Assembly (NCBI RefSeq): GCF_014217625.1 | Contig: NZ_CP043641.1 | Location: 1,798,001-1,862,000, forward strand | Direction: 5' to 3' | Length of the DNA: 64,000 nt | From: Leifsonia shinshuensis | GTDB lineage: Bacteria; Actinomycetota; Actinomycetes; Actinomycetales; Microbacteriaceae | Shown: in pieces, positions 1 to 10,208 of the stretch | Layout of the letters: every line of letters starts with the position of its first letter | Position numbering within the stretch: position 1 is the stretch's first letter | The notes under the pieces: model-generated | The model's database searches: none | The model's input: the letters and a program-made list of their open reading frames with translations, nothing else | Told to the model about the DNA's origin: nothing | Position numbers and translations under genes: made by a program

Positions 1-965
1 GCGCTTCCGGAGTGGCGGAGCACGTTGACCAGGCACTGCCGGACGGCGAGGCCGACGGCGCGGCGCGCATCCGGGGTGAGCAGGGCGACGGCCTCCCGCT
101 CGCCGGAGACGTCGACGGCGAGCCCTTCGTCGCGCGCGTCCTCGATGGCCCTGCGCAGTTCGCTGTCGTACCAGGCGTCCTCGCCGGGCGGCGCCTGGTC
201 GTCGGCCGGGAGCCCGGCGACGCCCAGCCGGTGGAGGTCGGACTCGATACGCTGCCGGAGCCGCGGCGGCAGCTCGCCCGGCTCGGTCGCGGCGACGGCG
301 ACCAGTTCGCTGAGGACGGTGTCGTGGAGGTCGGCCGTGGACTCGGCGAGCAGTTCACGGCGCAGATCGACGAGCCGGGCGTCCCGGACCGCGCGGTGGA
401 TGGCGCCCTGCGTCCGCGAGCGCGAGCCGCGGGTGAGCCCGTCGAAGGCGAGCACCCCGATCAGCAGCAGGTAGGCGCTCAGCGAGATCGCGTCCGGCCG
501 GAAGTCGCGCCCCGCCGCGGTCGCCCCGAGGAAGACGGCGGCTTCTGCGAGCGCGAACCCCAGAGTCGCCCAGAGCACGCCGACCAGGGAGCCGGTCCCC
601 GTCCCGCCGACCAGGGTCATCGCGACGACGGGGAGGGCGACGACGAGCAGGTTGGTGTCCTGGTACGCGGGCGTGCTGCCGAAGATCAGGTAGACGTAGA
701 AGTAGGTGCAGACCGAGCCGACGAGCAGGTAGGCGAGGGTGAGCAGGACGGTCCGGCCGCGCGACAGCAGGAGGAGCAGCGCGATCATCGGCAGCAGGAC
801 GAGCGTGCTGATCCAGGAGGCCGCGCCTGTCGTCCCGCCGACGGTCGAGACCGCGACGTTGAGCGCCGCCATCACCAGGCAGACCAGCGCGGCCCACCGC
901 GCCGCGGTGGCCAGCGCACGGGAGTTCGCCGCCCTGGAGAGGTGGCTGGGAAGGCCGAGCGACAC
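1..965 (-). CDS. Membrane sensor histidine kinase (partial, C-terminus outside window)
   Basis: Autophosphorylating sensor of a two-component system. The GTG start at 965 is preceded by GAAGGAGT about five bases upstream, and the frame stays open to base 1. Roughly six hydrophobic segments fill residues 20-180. A HisKA_3-like dimerisation helix follows, with the motif DLHDTV (His about residue 214). The start of the ATPase domain is seen as an N-box, NVLRHS, at the left edge. HisKA_3 kinases normally pair with LuxR-type response regulators, and such a gene would be expected just beyond the left edge (inference). The stretch between H-box and N-box is longer than usual. The signal sensed cannot be deduced. 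Confidence 0.85.
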   Translation of the reverse strand, partial: MSLGLPSHLSRAANSRALATAARWAALVCLVMAALNVAVSTVGGTTGAASWISTLVLLPMIALLLLLSRGRTVLLTLAYLLVGSVCTYFYVYLIFGSTPAYQDTNLLVVALPVVAMTLVGGTGTGSLVGVLWATLGFALAEAAVFLGATAAGRDFRPDAISLSAYLLLIGVLAFDGLTRGSRSRTQGAIHRAVRDARLVDLRRELLAESTADLHDTVLSELVAVAATEPGELPPRLRQRIESDLHRLGVAGLPADDQAPPGEDAWYDSELRRAIEDARDEGLAVDVSGEREAVALLTPDARRAVGLAVRQCLVNVLRHSGS

Positions 966-1138
966 CGGACTCCTTCGGCGCGAGAGGAACCGACGGTGGG
1001 GGCGCCGGTGGGAAACCACGCGTCGGCGGCGTCCCAGTGGGGATTATGGCAGCGATCGTGCACACTGTGTACCCCGGACGCGTCGGCGTGTTGTACCCCG
1101 CGAAGTGGGGGAGACGCCTGCCGCGCGCAGCTTCGCTC
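966..1138 (-). promoter_or_regulatory. Upstream region of the sensor kinase with a 9-bp direct repeat
   Basis: This non-coding stretch lies between the radical SAM stop and the kinase start. TGTACCCCG occurs at 1068-1076 and again at 1092-1100, a 24-bp spacing on the same face of the helix. An imperfect palindrome around 1059-1073 overlaps the first copy. On the minus strand CATAAT near 1044-1049 is a possible -10 box. The repeat pair could be a binding site for the partner response regulator (inference). Confidence 0.35.
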
Positions 1139-2308
1139 TCAGAACAGCGTCGGCTGCACCCCGAGCGTCACCAAGGCAGCCTCGGGCGCGACCTCCTCGG
1201 GTGCGACGCGATCCGCCGCGGCATGGCCCCCGACAGCACGGTCTCCGGCAGCACGGTCTCCGGCAGCACGGCCCACGACGCGCCGCTCCCCCTCGCCGTC
1301 GCGCAGCATCCCGAGCGCCGAGGACCGCACGCCCCCGGTCAGCGGGTCCTCCTGCCCGCGCTCGAGGCGGTGTGCGCGGATGAGCGGCTTGATGCGCGCG
1401 GCCAGCCACGCGCGATACTCCTTCGGCGCGTAGGTGCCGCGGCCGTACATGCTGCGGTACTTCGGCAGCAGTTCGGGGTGCTCCCGGCCCAGCCAGAGGT
1501 AGTACCACTCCTTCACCCCGGGCTTCAGGTGCAGCGCGGTGTAGAGCACGCTGGTGGCCCCGGCCTCCTTCGCCTGGCGCAGCGCCTCGTCGAGGTGGGC
1601 ACGCGTGTCGGTCAGGTACGGGAGGATCGGCATCAGGAAGACGCCGCAGTCGAGGCCGTGCTCGCGCACGGCGGTCACGGTCGCCAGCCGCGCCTTGGTC
1701 GTCGGCGTGCCCGGCTCCACCGACTGCTGCAGCTCATCGTCGTAGACCGCGATCGACATGGCCAGGTCGACAGGGACCCGCTTGGCCGCCTCGGCCAGCC
1801 GGTCCAGGTCGCGACGGAGCAGCGACCCCTTGGTGAGGATGCTGAACGGCGTGCCGGAGTCGGTCAGCGCGTCGATGATGCCGGGCATCAGTGCGTAGCG
1901 CCCCTCCGCCCGCTGGTACGGGTCGGTGTTGGTGCCGAGCGCCACCGCGTGGTGGCCCCAGCTCGGCTTCGTCAGCTCTTTGCGCAGCACGTCGGCCACG
2001 TTGACCTTGACGATGATCTCCTGGTCGAAGTCTTTGCCCTGGTCGAGCTCCAGATAGCTGTGCGTGGGACGAGCGAAGCAGTATACGCACGCGTGCGAGC
2101 AGCCGCGGTACGGGTTGATCGTCCAGCCGAAGGGCATCGGCCCTCCCCCGCCCGGGATCTTGTTGAGCGCCGACTTCGCCAGGATCTCGTGGAAGGTGAC
2201 GCCCGCGAACTCGGGCGTGCGGACCGATCGCACCAGGTTGTTCAGCCGGGCGAGACCGGGCAGGGCCGACGGCGTCTCCACCGCCAGCTCCTGCCCGCTC
2301 CACCTCAT
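1139..2308 (-). CDS. Rv2578c-family radical SAM protein
   Basis: Radical SAM enzyme with the cluster motif CSHACVYC (CxxxCxxC) near residue 70, preceded by the family's INPYRG stretch. It resembles the actinobacterial Rv2578c family, distantly related to spore photoproduct lyase; the substrate is unknown. I chose the ATG at 2308 (389 aa) rather than the upstream GTG at 2350, because a perfect LexA box lies at 2315-2334 between the two starts. No Shine-Dalgarno precedes 2308, so a leaderless message is possible. The C-terminal tail carries AGDRA-type pentapeptides from a 15-bp tandem repeat and then ends in QPTLF. The SOS box implies a DNA-damage role. Confidence 0.85.
   Translation of the reverse strand: MRWSGQELAVETPSALPGLARLNNLVRSVRTPEFAGVTFHEILAKSALNKIPGGGGPMPFGWTINPYRGCSHACVYCFARPTHSYLELDQGKDFDQEIIVKVNVADVLRKELTKPSWGHHAVALGTNTDPYQRAEGRYALMPGIIDALTDSGTPFSILTKGSLLRRDLDRLAEAAKRVPVDLAMSIAVYDDELQQSVEPGTPTTKARLATVTAVREHGLDCGVFLMPILPYLTDTRAHLDEALRQAKEAGATSVLYTALHLKPGVKEWYYLWLGREHPELLPKYRSMYGRGTYAPKEYRAWLAARIKPLIRAHRLERGQEDPLTGGVRSSALGMLRDGEGERRVVGRAAGDRAAGDRAVGGHAAADRVAPEEVAPEAALVTLGVQPTLF
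1235..1279 (-). repeat. 15-bp tandem repeat inside the radical SAM gene
   Basis: Three in-frame 15-bp units (AGCACGGTCTCCGGC on the plus strand, the third degenerate) encode a repetitive Ala/Gly/Asp/Arg pentapeptide tail. Copy number could vary between strains without shifting the frame. Confidence 0.8.
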
Positions 2309-2314
2309 GGAACC

Positions 2315-2334
2315 ATTCGAACGTATGTTCGAAT
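2315..2334 (-). promoter_or_regulatory. LexA (SOS) box
   Basis: A palindrome with perfect 8-bp arms, ATTCGAAC and GTTCGAAT, around GTAT. It matches the actinobacterial/Bacillus-type SOS box (TCGAAC-N4-GTTCGA). It sits seven bases upstream of the chosen start of the radical SAM gene and just past the stop of the ABC-F gene, so it would give the radical SAM gene its own damage-inducible promoter. Confidence 0.85.
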
Positions 2335-2339
2335 CTTCG

Positions 2340-3974
2340 TCAAGCGTCACCCGGCGCGGCGCTCCGCAGCGACACCACCTCCCCCGACCAGCGCTCGCGC
2401 AGCCAGCGGTCGTGGCTCGCCACCACGACGGCGCCGGGGTACCCGCCGAGGGCCTCCTCCAGCTCGGTCGCGAGGGTGAGCGAGAGGTGGTTGGTCGGCT
2501 CGTCGAGCAGGAACACGTGCGGCGGCCGGGCCATGATCAGCGCCAGTGCGAGGCGGCGCTGCTGCCCGACGGACAGCGTTCCGACCTCCCGGTCGAGGTC
2601 GCGCGGCGCGATCAGGCCGAGTCCCGAGAGCGGGACGGTCTCCGCGCGCCGCTCGCCCAGCGCCAGCTCGTAGATCCGCCGCGGGGTCTGCGTCGGGTCC
2701 GCGAAGCGCACGTCCTGTTCGAGGAGTTCGACCCGCAGCCCGCGCCGGCGCTGAACCGTGCCGACGAGCGGCACGATCCGCCCCGCCAGCACCGAGAGCA
2801 GCGTCGACTTGCCCGCGCCGTTCGCTCCGGTGACGAGCACCCGCGACTGCGCCTCCACCGCGAACCGGTCGAGCCGGAGCCGCCCCGGCACGTGGAGGTC
2901 GTCCGCCTGCAGCAGCGAGCCGCCCTCCTCGCTCGCCGCCTGGAACCCCGCGGGGATCCCGGAGAAGCCGAGCGGCTTCGGCGGCTTGCGCACCTGGGTG
3001 CGGGTCAGCTCGTCGAGCCGGCCGTCCGCGTTGCGCACGCGCCGGCTGATCTGCCGGTCCAGGGTGTTACCCTTGTACGACTTCACGAACTTGTCGTTGT
3101 CGCGCACCTTGCCCGACCACGCGATCGAGCGCGCGGTCACGTCGACCGCGTGCTTGAGCTCCTTCAGCTCGGCCTGCTCGTCCGCGTACTGCTTCTCCCA
3201 GCGGCGCCGCTCCGCGGCCTTCTCGGCGAGGTAGGCGCTGTAGCCGCCGCCGAACACCGTCGTGCCGGTGCGCGTCGGGTCCAGGTCGAGCAGGCCGGTG
3301 GCCGCCGAGTCCAGGAACGCACGGTCGTGGCTCGCGAAGAGCACCGGGCCGTGCCAGCCGAGGAGCTGCGACTCCAGGAACGCCGCCGCCGCGTCGTCCA
3401 GGTGGTTCGTCGGCTCGTCGAGCAGCAGCGCCTCCGGCCGGCCGAGGAGCAGGGCGGCCAGCGCGAACCGGCTGCGCTGGCCTCCCGAGACCTCGTCCAG
3501 CCGCCGGCCCAGCGGGATGGCGCCGACACCGAGGCCGTCGAGGAGGGCGTCACGACGCGCGTCGATCGACCACACCTCGGCGAGCTCGGCCGCCGCGAGG
3601 GCGGCGTCGTACCGTGCGTGCGCGGCCGGGTCGTCCCCCGCGAGCGCGGTCGCGGCGGCCTCCAGCTCGCGCTCGATGGCGCGCACCTCGGCGAGGGCGT
3701 CCTCGATCAGCGTGGCGAACGTGTCGGCAGGCCGGAACCGGACCTCCTGCCAGAGGAAGCCGACCCGTCGCGGCCGGGACACGACCCCGGAGTCCGGGAT
3801 CTCGGCGCCGGCGAGCACGCGCAGCAGCGTGGACTTGCCCGCGCCGTTCTCGCCGATCAGGCCGATGCGTGCGCCGGGAGGCACCGTGAGGGAGACATCC
3901 GAGAGCACGCGCCTGTCGCCGTAGCTGACGGAGACACCGTCGGCGCGCAGTGGAGTGAGAGTGAGTGTTGGCAA
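2340..3974 (-). CDS. ABC-F family ATP-binding protein (ribosome-protection type)
   Basis: Soluble protein with two fused ABC ATPase domains and no membrane segments. Walker A motifs are GENGAGKST (about residue 40) and GANGAGKST (about residue 345). Signature motifs are VSGGQ and LSVGQ, and Walker B is LLDEPTNHL in both halves. A charged linker of roughly 80 residues lies between the domains, as in ABC-F factors that act in the ribosomal E site. The TTG at 3974 (544 aa) is preferred: the leader places GGAAGGTGG seven bases upstream, and the homologous region begins there. An ATG at 4001 is the alternative. The structured leader with a mini-ORF suggests drug-induced attenuation (inference). 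Which antibiotic, if any, is unknown. Confidence 0.85.
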   Translation of the reverse strand: MPTLTLTPLRADGVSVSYGDRRVLSDVSLTVPPGARIGLIGENGAGKSTLLRVLAGAEIPDSGVVSRPRRVGFLWQEVRFRPADTFATLIEDALAEVRAIERELEAAATALAGDDPAAHARYDAALAAAELAEVWSIDARRDALLDGLGVGAIPLGRRLDEVSGGQRSRFALAALLLGRPEALLLDEPTNHLDDAAAAFLESQLLGWHGPVLFASHDRAFLDSAATGLLDLDPTRTGTTVFGGGYSAYLAEKAAERRRWEKQYADEQAELKELKHAVDVTARSIAWSGKVRDNDKFVKSYKGNTLDRQISRRVRNADGRLDELTRTQVRKPPKPLGFSGIPAGFQAASEEGGSLLQADDLHVPGRLRLDRFAVEAQSRVLVTGANGAGKSTLLSVLAGRIVPLVGTVQRRRGLRVELLEQDVRFADPTQTPRRIYELALGERRAETVPLSGLGLIAPRDLDREVGTLSVGQQRRLALALIMARPPHVFLLDEPTNHLSLTLATELEEALGGYPGAVVVASHDRWLRERWSGEVVSLRSAAPGDA

Positions 3975-4165
3975 AAGTGAACCACCTTCCGGGCGCTCCA
4001 TCACGGAGCAGGCTCCCGCCGGGCGGACTTCCGTCACGAGTGCGCCGGAGCGCCCGGTGCTGGATGACCAGGCGGCGCAGGACCTCGGGGGTCGCTCGTG
4101 CAACGGCGCCTCGGGCGCGGGACGAGAAGAGGTTCTACTTCATAGCGTCCACGACCATAACAGGT
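3975..4165 (-). promoter_or_regulatory. ABC-F leader: promoter, mini-ORF and competing stems
   Basis: Reading the minus strand, TATGGT (about 4153-4158) is a likely -10 box. About ten bases into the predicted transcript lies a two-codon ORF, ATGAAGTAG (4143-4135). Further on, GGAGCGCCCGG next to the Shine-Dalgarno (complement of 3989-3999) is perfectly complementary over 11 bases to an upstream segment at 4047-4057. A shorter hairpin, GCTCC-GTGAT-GGAGC, would compete for the same bases. The layout resembles leaders of inducible ribosome-protection genes. Structure and function are inferred. Confidence 0.55.
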
Positions 4166-4181
4166 CGCGGGCACGGCTGTC

Positions 4182-4215
4182 CAGCCGATCCGTACCGCTG
4201 GGTACGGATCGGCTG
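4182..4215 (-). terminator. Hairpin downstream of mqo
   Basis: A perfect 15-bp stem with a GCTG loop, beginning 14 bases beyond the mqo stop codon. It has no T-tract, which is common for actinobacterial terminators. It also separates mqo from the ABC-F promoter. Confidence 0.7.
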
Positions 4216-4229
4216 CGGACGGCCAGGAG

Positions 4230-5732
4230 TCAGGCCCGGACGACCTGACCGGCGGGGCTCTCCGCCAGGTCGAGCACCGACGCGGTCTCGGTGAGAACCC
4301 GCTCGGCCTCCTTCGGGCGGTCGTTGAGCGTGGTGCCGACCGTCGGGATGAGCTTCTTCAGCGTCGGCAGCCAGCCCGCGTAGCGGTCGGGGAAGCACTG
4401 CTTGAGCAGGTCGACCATGATCGGCACGGCCGTCGACGCTCCGGGCGAGGCGCCGAGCAGGCCGGCGATCGAGCCGTCCGCGGAGGCGATCACCTCGGTG
4501 CCGAACTGCAGCACGCCGCCCTTCTTCGGGTCCTTCTTCATCACCTGGACGCGCTGGCCCGCCGTGATGAGCTCCCAGTCCTCCGACTTCGCGGTCGGCA
4601 TGAACTCCTGCAGCGCCTTCATCTTCTTCGCGCGGTTGGCGAGGACTTCGCCGACCAGGTATTTGATGAGACTGAAGTTGTCGCGCGCGACCGCGAGCAT
4701 CGGGCCGAGGTTGCCCGCGCGGACCGAACCGGGGAGGTCCCACCAACTGCCGCTCTTCAGGAACTTGGGGCTGAAGCCGGCGTACGGGCCGAAGAGCAGC
4801 GAGGTCTCGCCGTCCACGACGCGCGTGTCGAGGTGCGGGACCGACATCGGCGGAGCGCCGACCGCGGCCTTGCCGTAGACCTTCGCCTGGTGCTGCGCGA
4901 CGATCTTCGGGTTGGAGGTGCGGAGGAACTGGCCGGAGATCGGGAAGCCGCCGAAGCCCTTGATCTCGGGGATGCCGGACTTCTGGAGCAGGTGCAGGGC
5001 GCCGCCGCCGGCACCGACGAACACAAAGCGCGCGAGCGCCTCGTGCGGCGTGTGGCCGACCTCGTGCCGCACGCGGATCTTCCAGAGCTTGTCGGCGGTG
5101 CGCTTGATGCTGAGGACCTTGTGGTTGAGCGCCAGGTCGGCGCCGTTCGCGACCAGGTCGTCGACGAGCGCGCGGGTGAGCGCGCCGAAGTCGACGTCCG
5201 TGCCCGCGGTCTGGCGGGTGGCGGCGATGCGCTGCTTGGCGTTGCGCTTCTTGGTGAGCAGCGGGGTCCACTCGCCGATCGTGGCCGGGTCCTCCGAGTA
5301 CTCCATGCCCTCGAACAGCGGCTGGTCCTTGAGCGCCTCGTAGCGCTTGCGGAGGTAGCGGACGTTGTCGCGCCCGCGCACGAAGGTCATGTGCGGCGTC
5401 GCGTTGATGAACGTGCGCGGGTCGGGCAGGTGGCCCGCGGCGACCAGGGAGGCCCAGTACTGCCGGCTGAGCTGGAACTGCTCGTTGATGCTGATGGCCT
5501 TGGCCGGGTCGACGCTGCCGTCGGCGGCCTCCGGCATGTAGTTGAGCTCGCAGAGGGCGGCGTGGCCGGTTCCCGCGTTGTTCCAGGGGTTCGAGCTCTC
5601 CTGGGCGACCTCGCCGAGGGACTCGTAGATGCGGATGGTCCAGTCGGGCTGGACGCGCTGGATCATGGAGCCCAGCGTCGCGCTCATGATGCCGCCGCCG
5701 ATCAGGACGACGTCGATGGGGTCAGTGCTCAC
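4230..5732 (-). CDS. mqo: Malate:quinone oxidoreductase
   Basis: Peripheral membrane FAD enzyme that oxidises malate to oxaloacetate and passes electrons to quinone, linking the TCA cycle to respiration. The protein is 500 aa, the usual family length. It has an N-terminal dinucleotide-binding motif (GGGIMSATLG, residues 12-21), the family's NNAGTGHAALCELNY stretch around residues 50-65, and the conserved GGFPISGQFL and GPYAGFSPKFLK blocks. The start is GTG at 5732 (MSTDPIDV). An 18-bp perfect palindrome lies 51-68 bases upstream and is a likely operator. A strong hairpin follows the stop. Confidence 0.97.
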   Translation of the reverse strand: MSTDPIDVVLIGGGIMSATLGSMIQRVQPDWTIRIYESLGEVAQESSNPWNNAGTGHAALCELNYMPEAADGSVDPAKAISINEQFQLSRQYWASLVAAGHLPDPRTFINATPHMTFVRGRDNVRYLRKRYEALKDQPLFEGMEYSEDPATIGEWTPLLTKKRNAKQRIAATRQTAGTDVDFGALTRALVDDLVANGADLALNHKVLSIKRTADKLWKIRVRHEVGHTPHEALARFVFVGAGGGALHLLQKSGIPEIKGFGGFPISGQFLRTSNPKIVAQHQAKVYGKAAVGAPPMSVPHLDTRVVDGETSLLFGPYAGFSPKFLKSGSWWDLPGSVRAGNLGPMLAVARDNFSLIKYLVGEVLANRAKKMKALQEFMPTAKSEDWELITAGQRVQVMKKDPKKGGVLQFGTEVIASADGSIAGLLGASPGASTAVPIMVDLLKQCFPDRYAGWLPTLKKLIPTVGTTLNDRPKEAERVLTETASVLDLAESPAGQVVRA

Positions 5733-5782
5733 CAGACAATCCTACGGTGAGTGGGCTCATCCCCCGTCGTCGCGCGGGGATC

Positions 5783-5800
5783 TGTCTCGATATCGAGACA
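5783..5800 (-). promoter_or_regulatory. 18-bp perfect palindrome upstream of mqo
   Basis: TGTCTCGATATCGAGACA is fully self-complementary. It lies in the short gap between the membrane-protein gene and mqo, 51 bases before the mqo start, where an operator would sit. I cannot assign the regulator. Confidence 0.6.
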
Positions 5801-5805
5801 TCCGG

Positions 5806-6225
5806 TCAGGCCGCGGACGCTCCGGCGACAATCAGCGCGATGCCGCAGACGACCATGCTGACGAGCAGGACGCCGAACCCGATCCAGACCAGCGCGATCG
5901 CTCCGTTGGGCTTCTGCGGGTCGCGGCCGAGCGGTGAGAAGAAGAACCCGGCCGGGATGAGGATCGCGGTGACCAGCACGCCGATCGCGCCCCAGTGCAT
6001 CCAGCCGGTGACCTTGGCGGCGTCGAGCAGCAGCAGGGTGACGAGGCCGAGGATGACGAGGACGCCGGCGTGCGCGTGGCCGGCGCGGAAGAACGACTTC
6101 TGGAGGTCGTTGGCCCCCTGCTTGCCGGTGACGACGCGCAGCATGAAGGTGCCGCCGTAGGCGATTCCGATGACGGTGAGCAGGACGATGCCGGCGGTGA
6201 TGGCGCTGGCGGGTTGCAGCAGCAT
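5806..6225 (-). CDS. Conserved four-helix membrane protein
   Basis: A 139-residue protein with four hydrophobic helices (about residues 8-28, 48-68, 76-96, 110-133). A GHAHAGVL motif in the second helix and FRAGHAH nearby suggest conserved histidines inside the membrane. I do not recognise a named family, and no function is assigned. The ATG at 6225 has GAGGAG upstream. The gene is divergent from a MerR-type regulator, and two operator-like repeats lie in the 91-bp gap, so it is the likely target of that regulator. Confidence 0.8.
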   Translation of the reverse strand: MLLQPASAITAGIVLLTVIGIAYGGTFMLRVVTGKQGANDLQKSFFRAGHAHAGVLVILGLVTLLLLDAAKVTGWMHWGAIGVLVTAILIPAGFFFSPLGRDPQKPNGAIALVWIGFGVLLVSMVVCGIALIVAGASAA

Positions 6226-6252
6226 GACGGCTCCTCAGTTGAATGCCAGGTT

Positions 6253-6293
6253 GGATAGTGTCAGTATCCAAAGACTAGATAGTATTAGTATCC
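6253..6293. promoter_or_regulatory. Tandem operator pair for the MerR-type regulator
   Basis: Two 17-bp near-palindromes, GGATAGTGTCAGTATCC (6253-6269) and AGATAGTATTAGTATCC (6277-6293), are spaced 24 bp apart in the divergent gap. Dyad sites of this kind next to a MerR-family gene are typical autoregulatory operators. Confidence 0.7.
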
Positions 6294-6316
6294 AGAGTCA
6301 AGGGGCAGGTGATCGG

Positions 6317-6958
6317 ATGCGCATCTCGGAGCTGGTCGAGCGGACGGGCGTCCCGCTGGCGACGGTCAAGTTCTACCTGCGGCAGGGCATGCTGCCGGCC
6401 GGCGAGGCGGTCAGCGCGACGCGCGCGGAGTACGGCGAGGAGCACGTGCGGCGGGTCGGGCTGATCCGGGCGCTGTCGGACGTGGCCGGGCTGCCGCTGG
6501 GGCGGGTGAAGGAGATCCTGGACCTCATCGACGGGCCGGAGGATTCCGCGCCAGGGCTGTTCGACGCGCTCGGGCAGGCCGTCGCCGCGCTGCCGCCGTA
6601 CCTGGAGGACGCGCAGCCGCCGTATCCGCGCGCCGAGGCGGCGATCGCGGCGATCGGGCAGGTCTACGACGAGCGGTACGCCGCCGTCGCCCAGCTGGAG
6701 CGCGCGCTCGAGGCGGTGGAGGCCGGCGGCATCCCGATGACGGACGAGCGCCTCCAGGTGTACGCCGAGCATCTGCGCGCGATGGCCGAGTACGACCTCA
6801 GCCGGATGCCCGACGAGGGCGGCCGGGAGGCGCAGCTCGGCTACGCCGTGCTCGGCACGGCCCTCTACGACCCGGTGGTCGCGGCGCTGCGCCGCTTGGC
6901 GCACCAGGACGTCGCCGCCGGCCGCCTCGGCGTCGAAGAGACGCCGAAGGGCACGTAA
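6317..6958 (+). CDS. MerR family transcriptional regulator
   Basis: DNA-binding regulator of 213 aa. Residues 1-70 form a MerR winged helix (MRISELVERTGVP, VKFYLRQGML, YGEEHVRRVGLIRAL). The rest is a helical effector domain with no metal-binding cysteine cluster, so it is probably not a metal sensor. The ATG at 6317 follows a purine-rich site and begins exactly at the family start; frames extending upstream would run through the operators. It is divergent from the membrane protein at 5806-6225. The last codons (ETPKGT) are encoded inside the left arm of the repeated hairpin at 6942-7004, so the repeat has been recruited as coding sequence. Confidence 0.9.
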   Translation: MRISELVERTGVPLATVKFYLRQGMLPAGEAVSATRAEYGEEHVRRVGLIRALSDVAGLPLGRVKEILDLIDGPEDSAPGLFDALGQAVAALPPYLEDAQPPYPRAEAAIAAIGQVYDERYAAVAQLERALEAVEAGGIPMTDERLQVYAEHLRAMAEYDLSRMPDEGGREAQLGYAVLGTALYDPVVAALRRLAHQDVAAGRLGVEETPKGT

Positions 6959-7004
6959 ACGCCCTCAAAACGAAGTTTTAGGGGCGTTTACGTGCCCTTC
7001 GGCG
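6942..7004. terminator. Repeated hairpin element, copy 1 (bidirectional terminator)
   Basis: A perfect 23-bp inverted repeat (6942-6964 and 6982-7004) has a 17-base loop that itself contains an AAAAC/GTTTT stem. It lies between the convergent MerR and asd genes and overlaps the last MerR codons. Its arms are almost identical to those of the element at 9515-9577. Confidence 0.85.
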
Positions 7005-7012
7005 GAGGTGGG

Positions 7013-9443
<2,431 letters not shown>

Positions 9444-9514
9444 AGGCACTCCAGGGTTCACGGAAGCACCCATTCTACCGGCCGAAGATATGCCGCCCCC
9501 GCCATGTGACGGAA

Positions 9515-9577
9515 CGCCGAAGGGCACGTAAACGCCCCTTCCGGGCCGTTTTAGGGGCGTTTACGTGCCCTTCGGCG
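9515..9577. terminator. Repeated hairpin element, copy 2
   Basis: A perfect 24-bp inverted repeat (9515-9538 and 9554-9577) with a 15-base loop. It lies between recR and lysC, both on the minus strand, where it would end recR transcription. A purine-only run (GGAGAGAGAGGGAG type, about 9578-9606) separates it from the recR stop. Arms match copy 1 at 6942-7004 base for base over 23 bp, while the loops differ. Confidence 0.85.
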
Positions 9578-9607
9578 GAAGGAGAGAGAGGGAGAGGGAG
9601 GGAGGGG

Positions 9608-10204
9608 TCAGGAGACTTGGCGGCGGCCCTCGAAGGCGCGGCCGAGGGTGACCTCGTCGGCGTACTCGAGGTCGCCGCCGACCGGGAGGCCGGAGGCGAG
9701 CCGGGTGACCCGGATCTCGAGCGTGGTCAGTAGTCGGCTGAGGTAGGTCGCCGTGGCCTCCCCCTCCAGGTTCGGATCGGTCGCGATGATGACCTCCTGG
9801 ACGGTTCCGTCGGCGAGGCGCTGCATGAGCTGCCGGATGCGCAGGTCGTCGGGGCCGACGCCGTCGATCGGGCTGATCGCGCCGCCGAGCACGTGGTAGA
9901 GCCCGCGGAACTCGCGCGTGCGCTCGATGGCGACGACGTCCTTCGCCTCCTCGACCACGCAGATGACGTCGGGCGTGCGGCGCGGGTCGCGGCAGATCGA
10001 GCAGGTGGCCTGCTCGGAGACGTTGCCGCAGATCTCGCAGAAGCGCACCTTGTCGCGCACCTCCAGCAGCACCTCCGCCAGCCGGGTGACGTCGAAGCTC
10101 TCGGTCTGCAGGATGTGGAACGCGATGCGCTGCGCCGACTTCGGCCCGATCCCCGGAAGCCGGCCGAGCTCGTCGATCAGCTCCTGGACGATTCCCTCGT
10201 ACAC
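9608..10204 (-). CDS. recR: Recombination mediator RecR
   Basis: Works with RecF and RecO to load RecA at gapped DNA. The 198-aa protein has a helix-hairpin-helix ([17 protein letters not shown], residues 14-30), a four-cysteine zinc finger (CEICGNV...CSICRD, about residues 57-72), and a Toprim domain starting at ICVVEEAKD. Length is standard. It is four bases downstream of dnaX on the same strand, the classical dnaX-recR arrangement, and so is probably cotranscribed. Confidence 0.97.
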   Translation of the reverse strand: MYEGIVQELIDELGRLPGIGPKSAQRIAFHILQTESFDVTRLAEVLLEVRDKVRFCEICGNVSEQATCSICRDPRRTPDVICVVEEAKDVVAIERTREFRGLYHVLGGAISPIDGVGPDDLRIRQLMQRLADGTVQEVIIATDPNLEGEATATYLSRLLTTLEIRVTRLASGLPVGGDLEYADEVTLGRAFEGRRQVS

Positions 10205-10208
10205 GCCG

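Noticed and set aside
12..1433. Long plus-strand open frame of 473 codons
   Set aside because: Arg/Pro/Ala-rich composition without domains, opposite a kinase and a radical SAM gene with clear motifs. It is an artefact of high GC.
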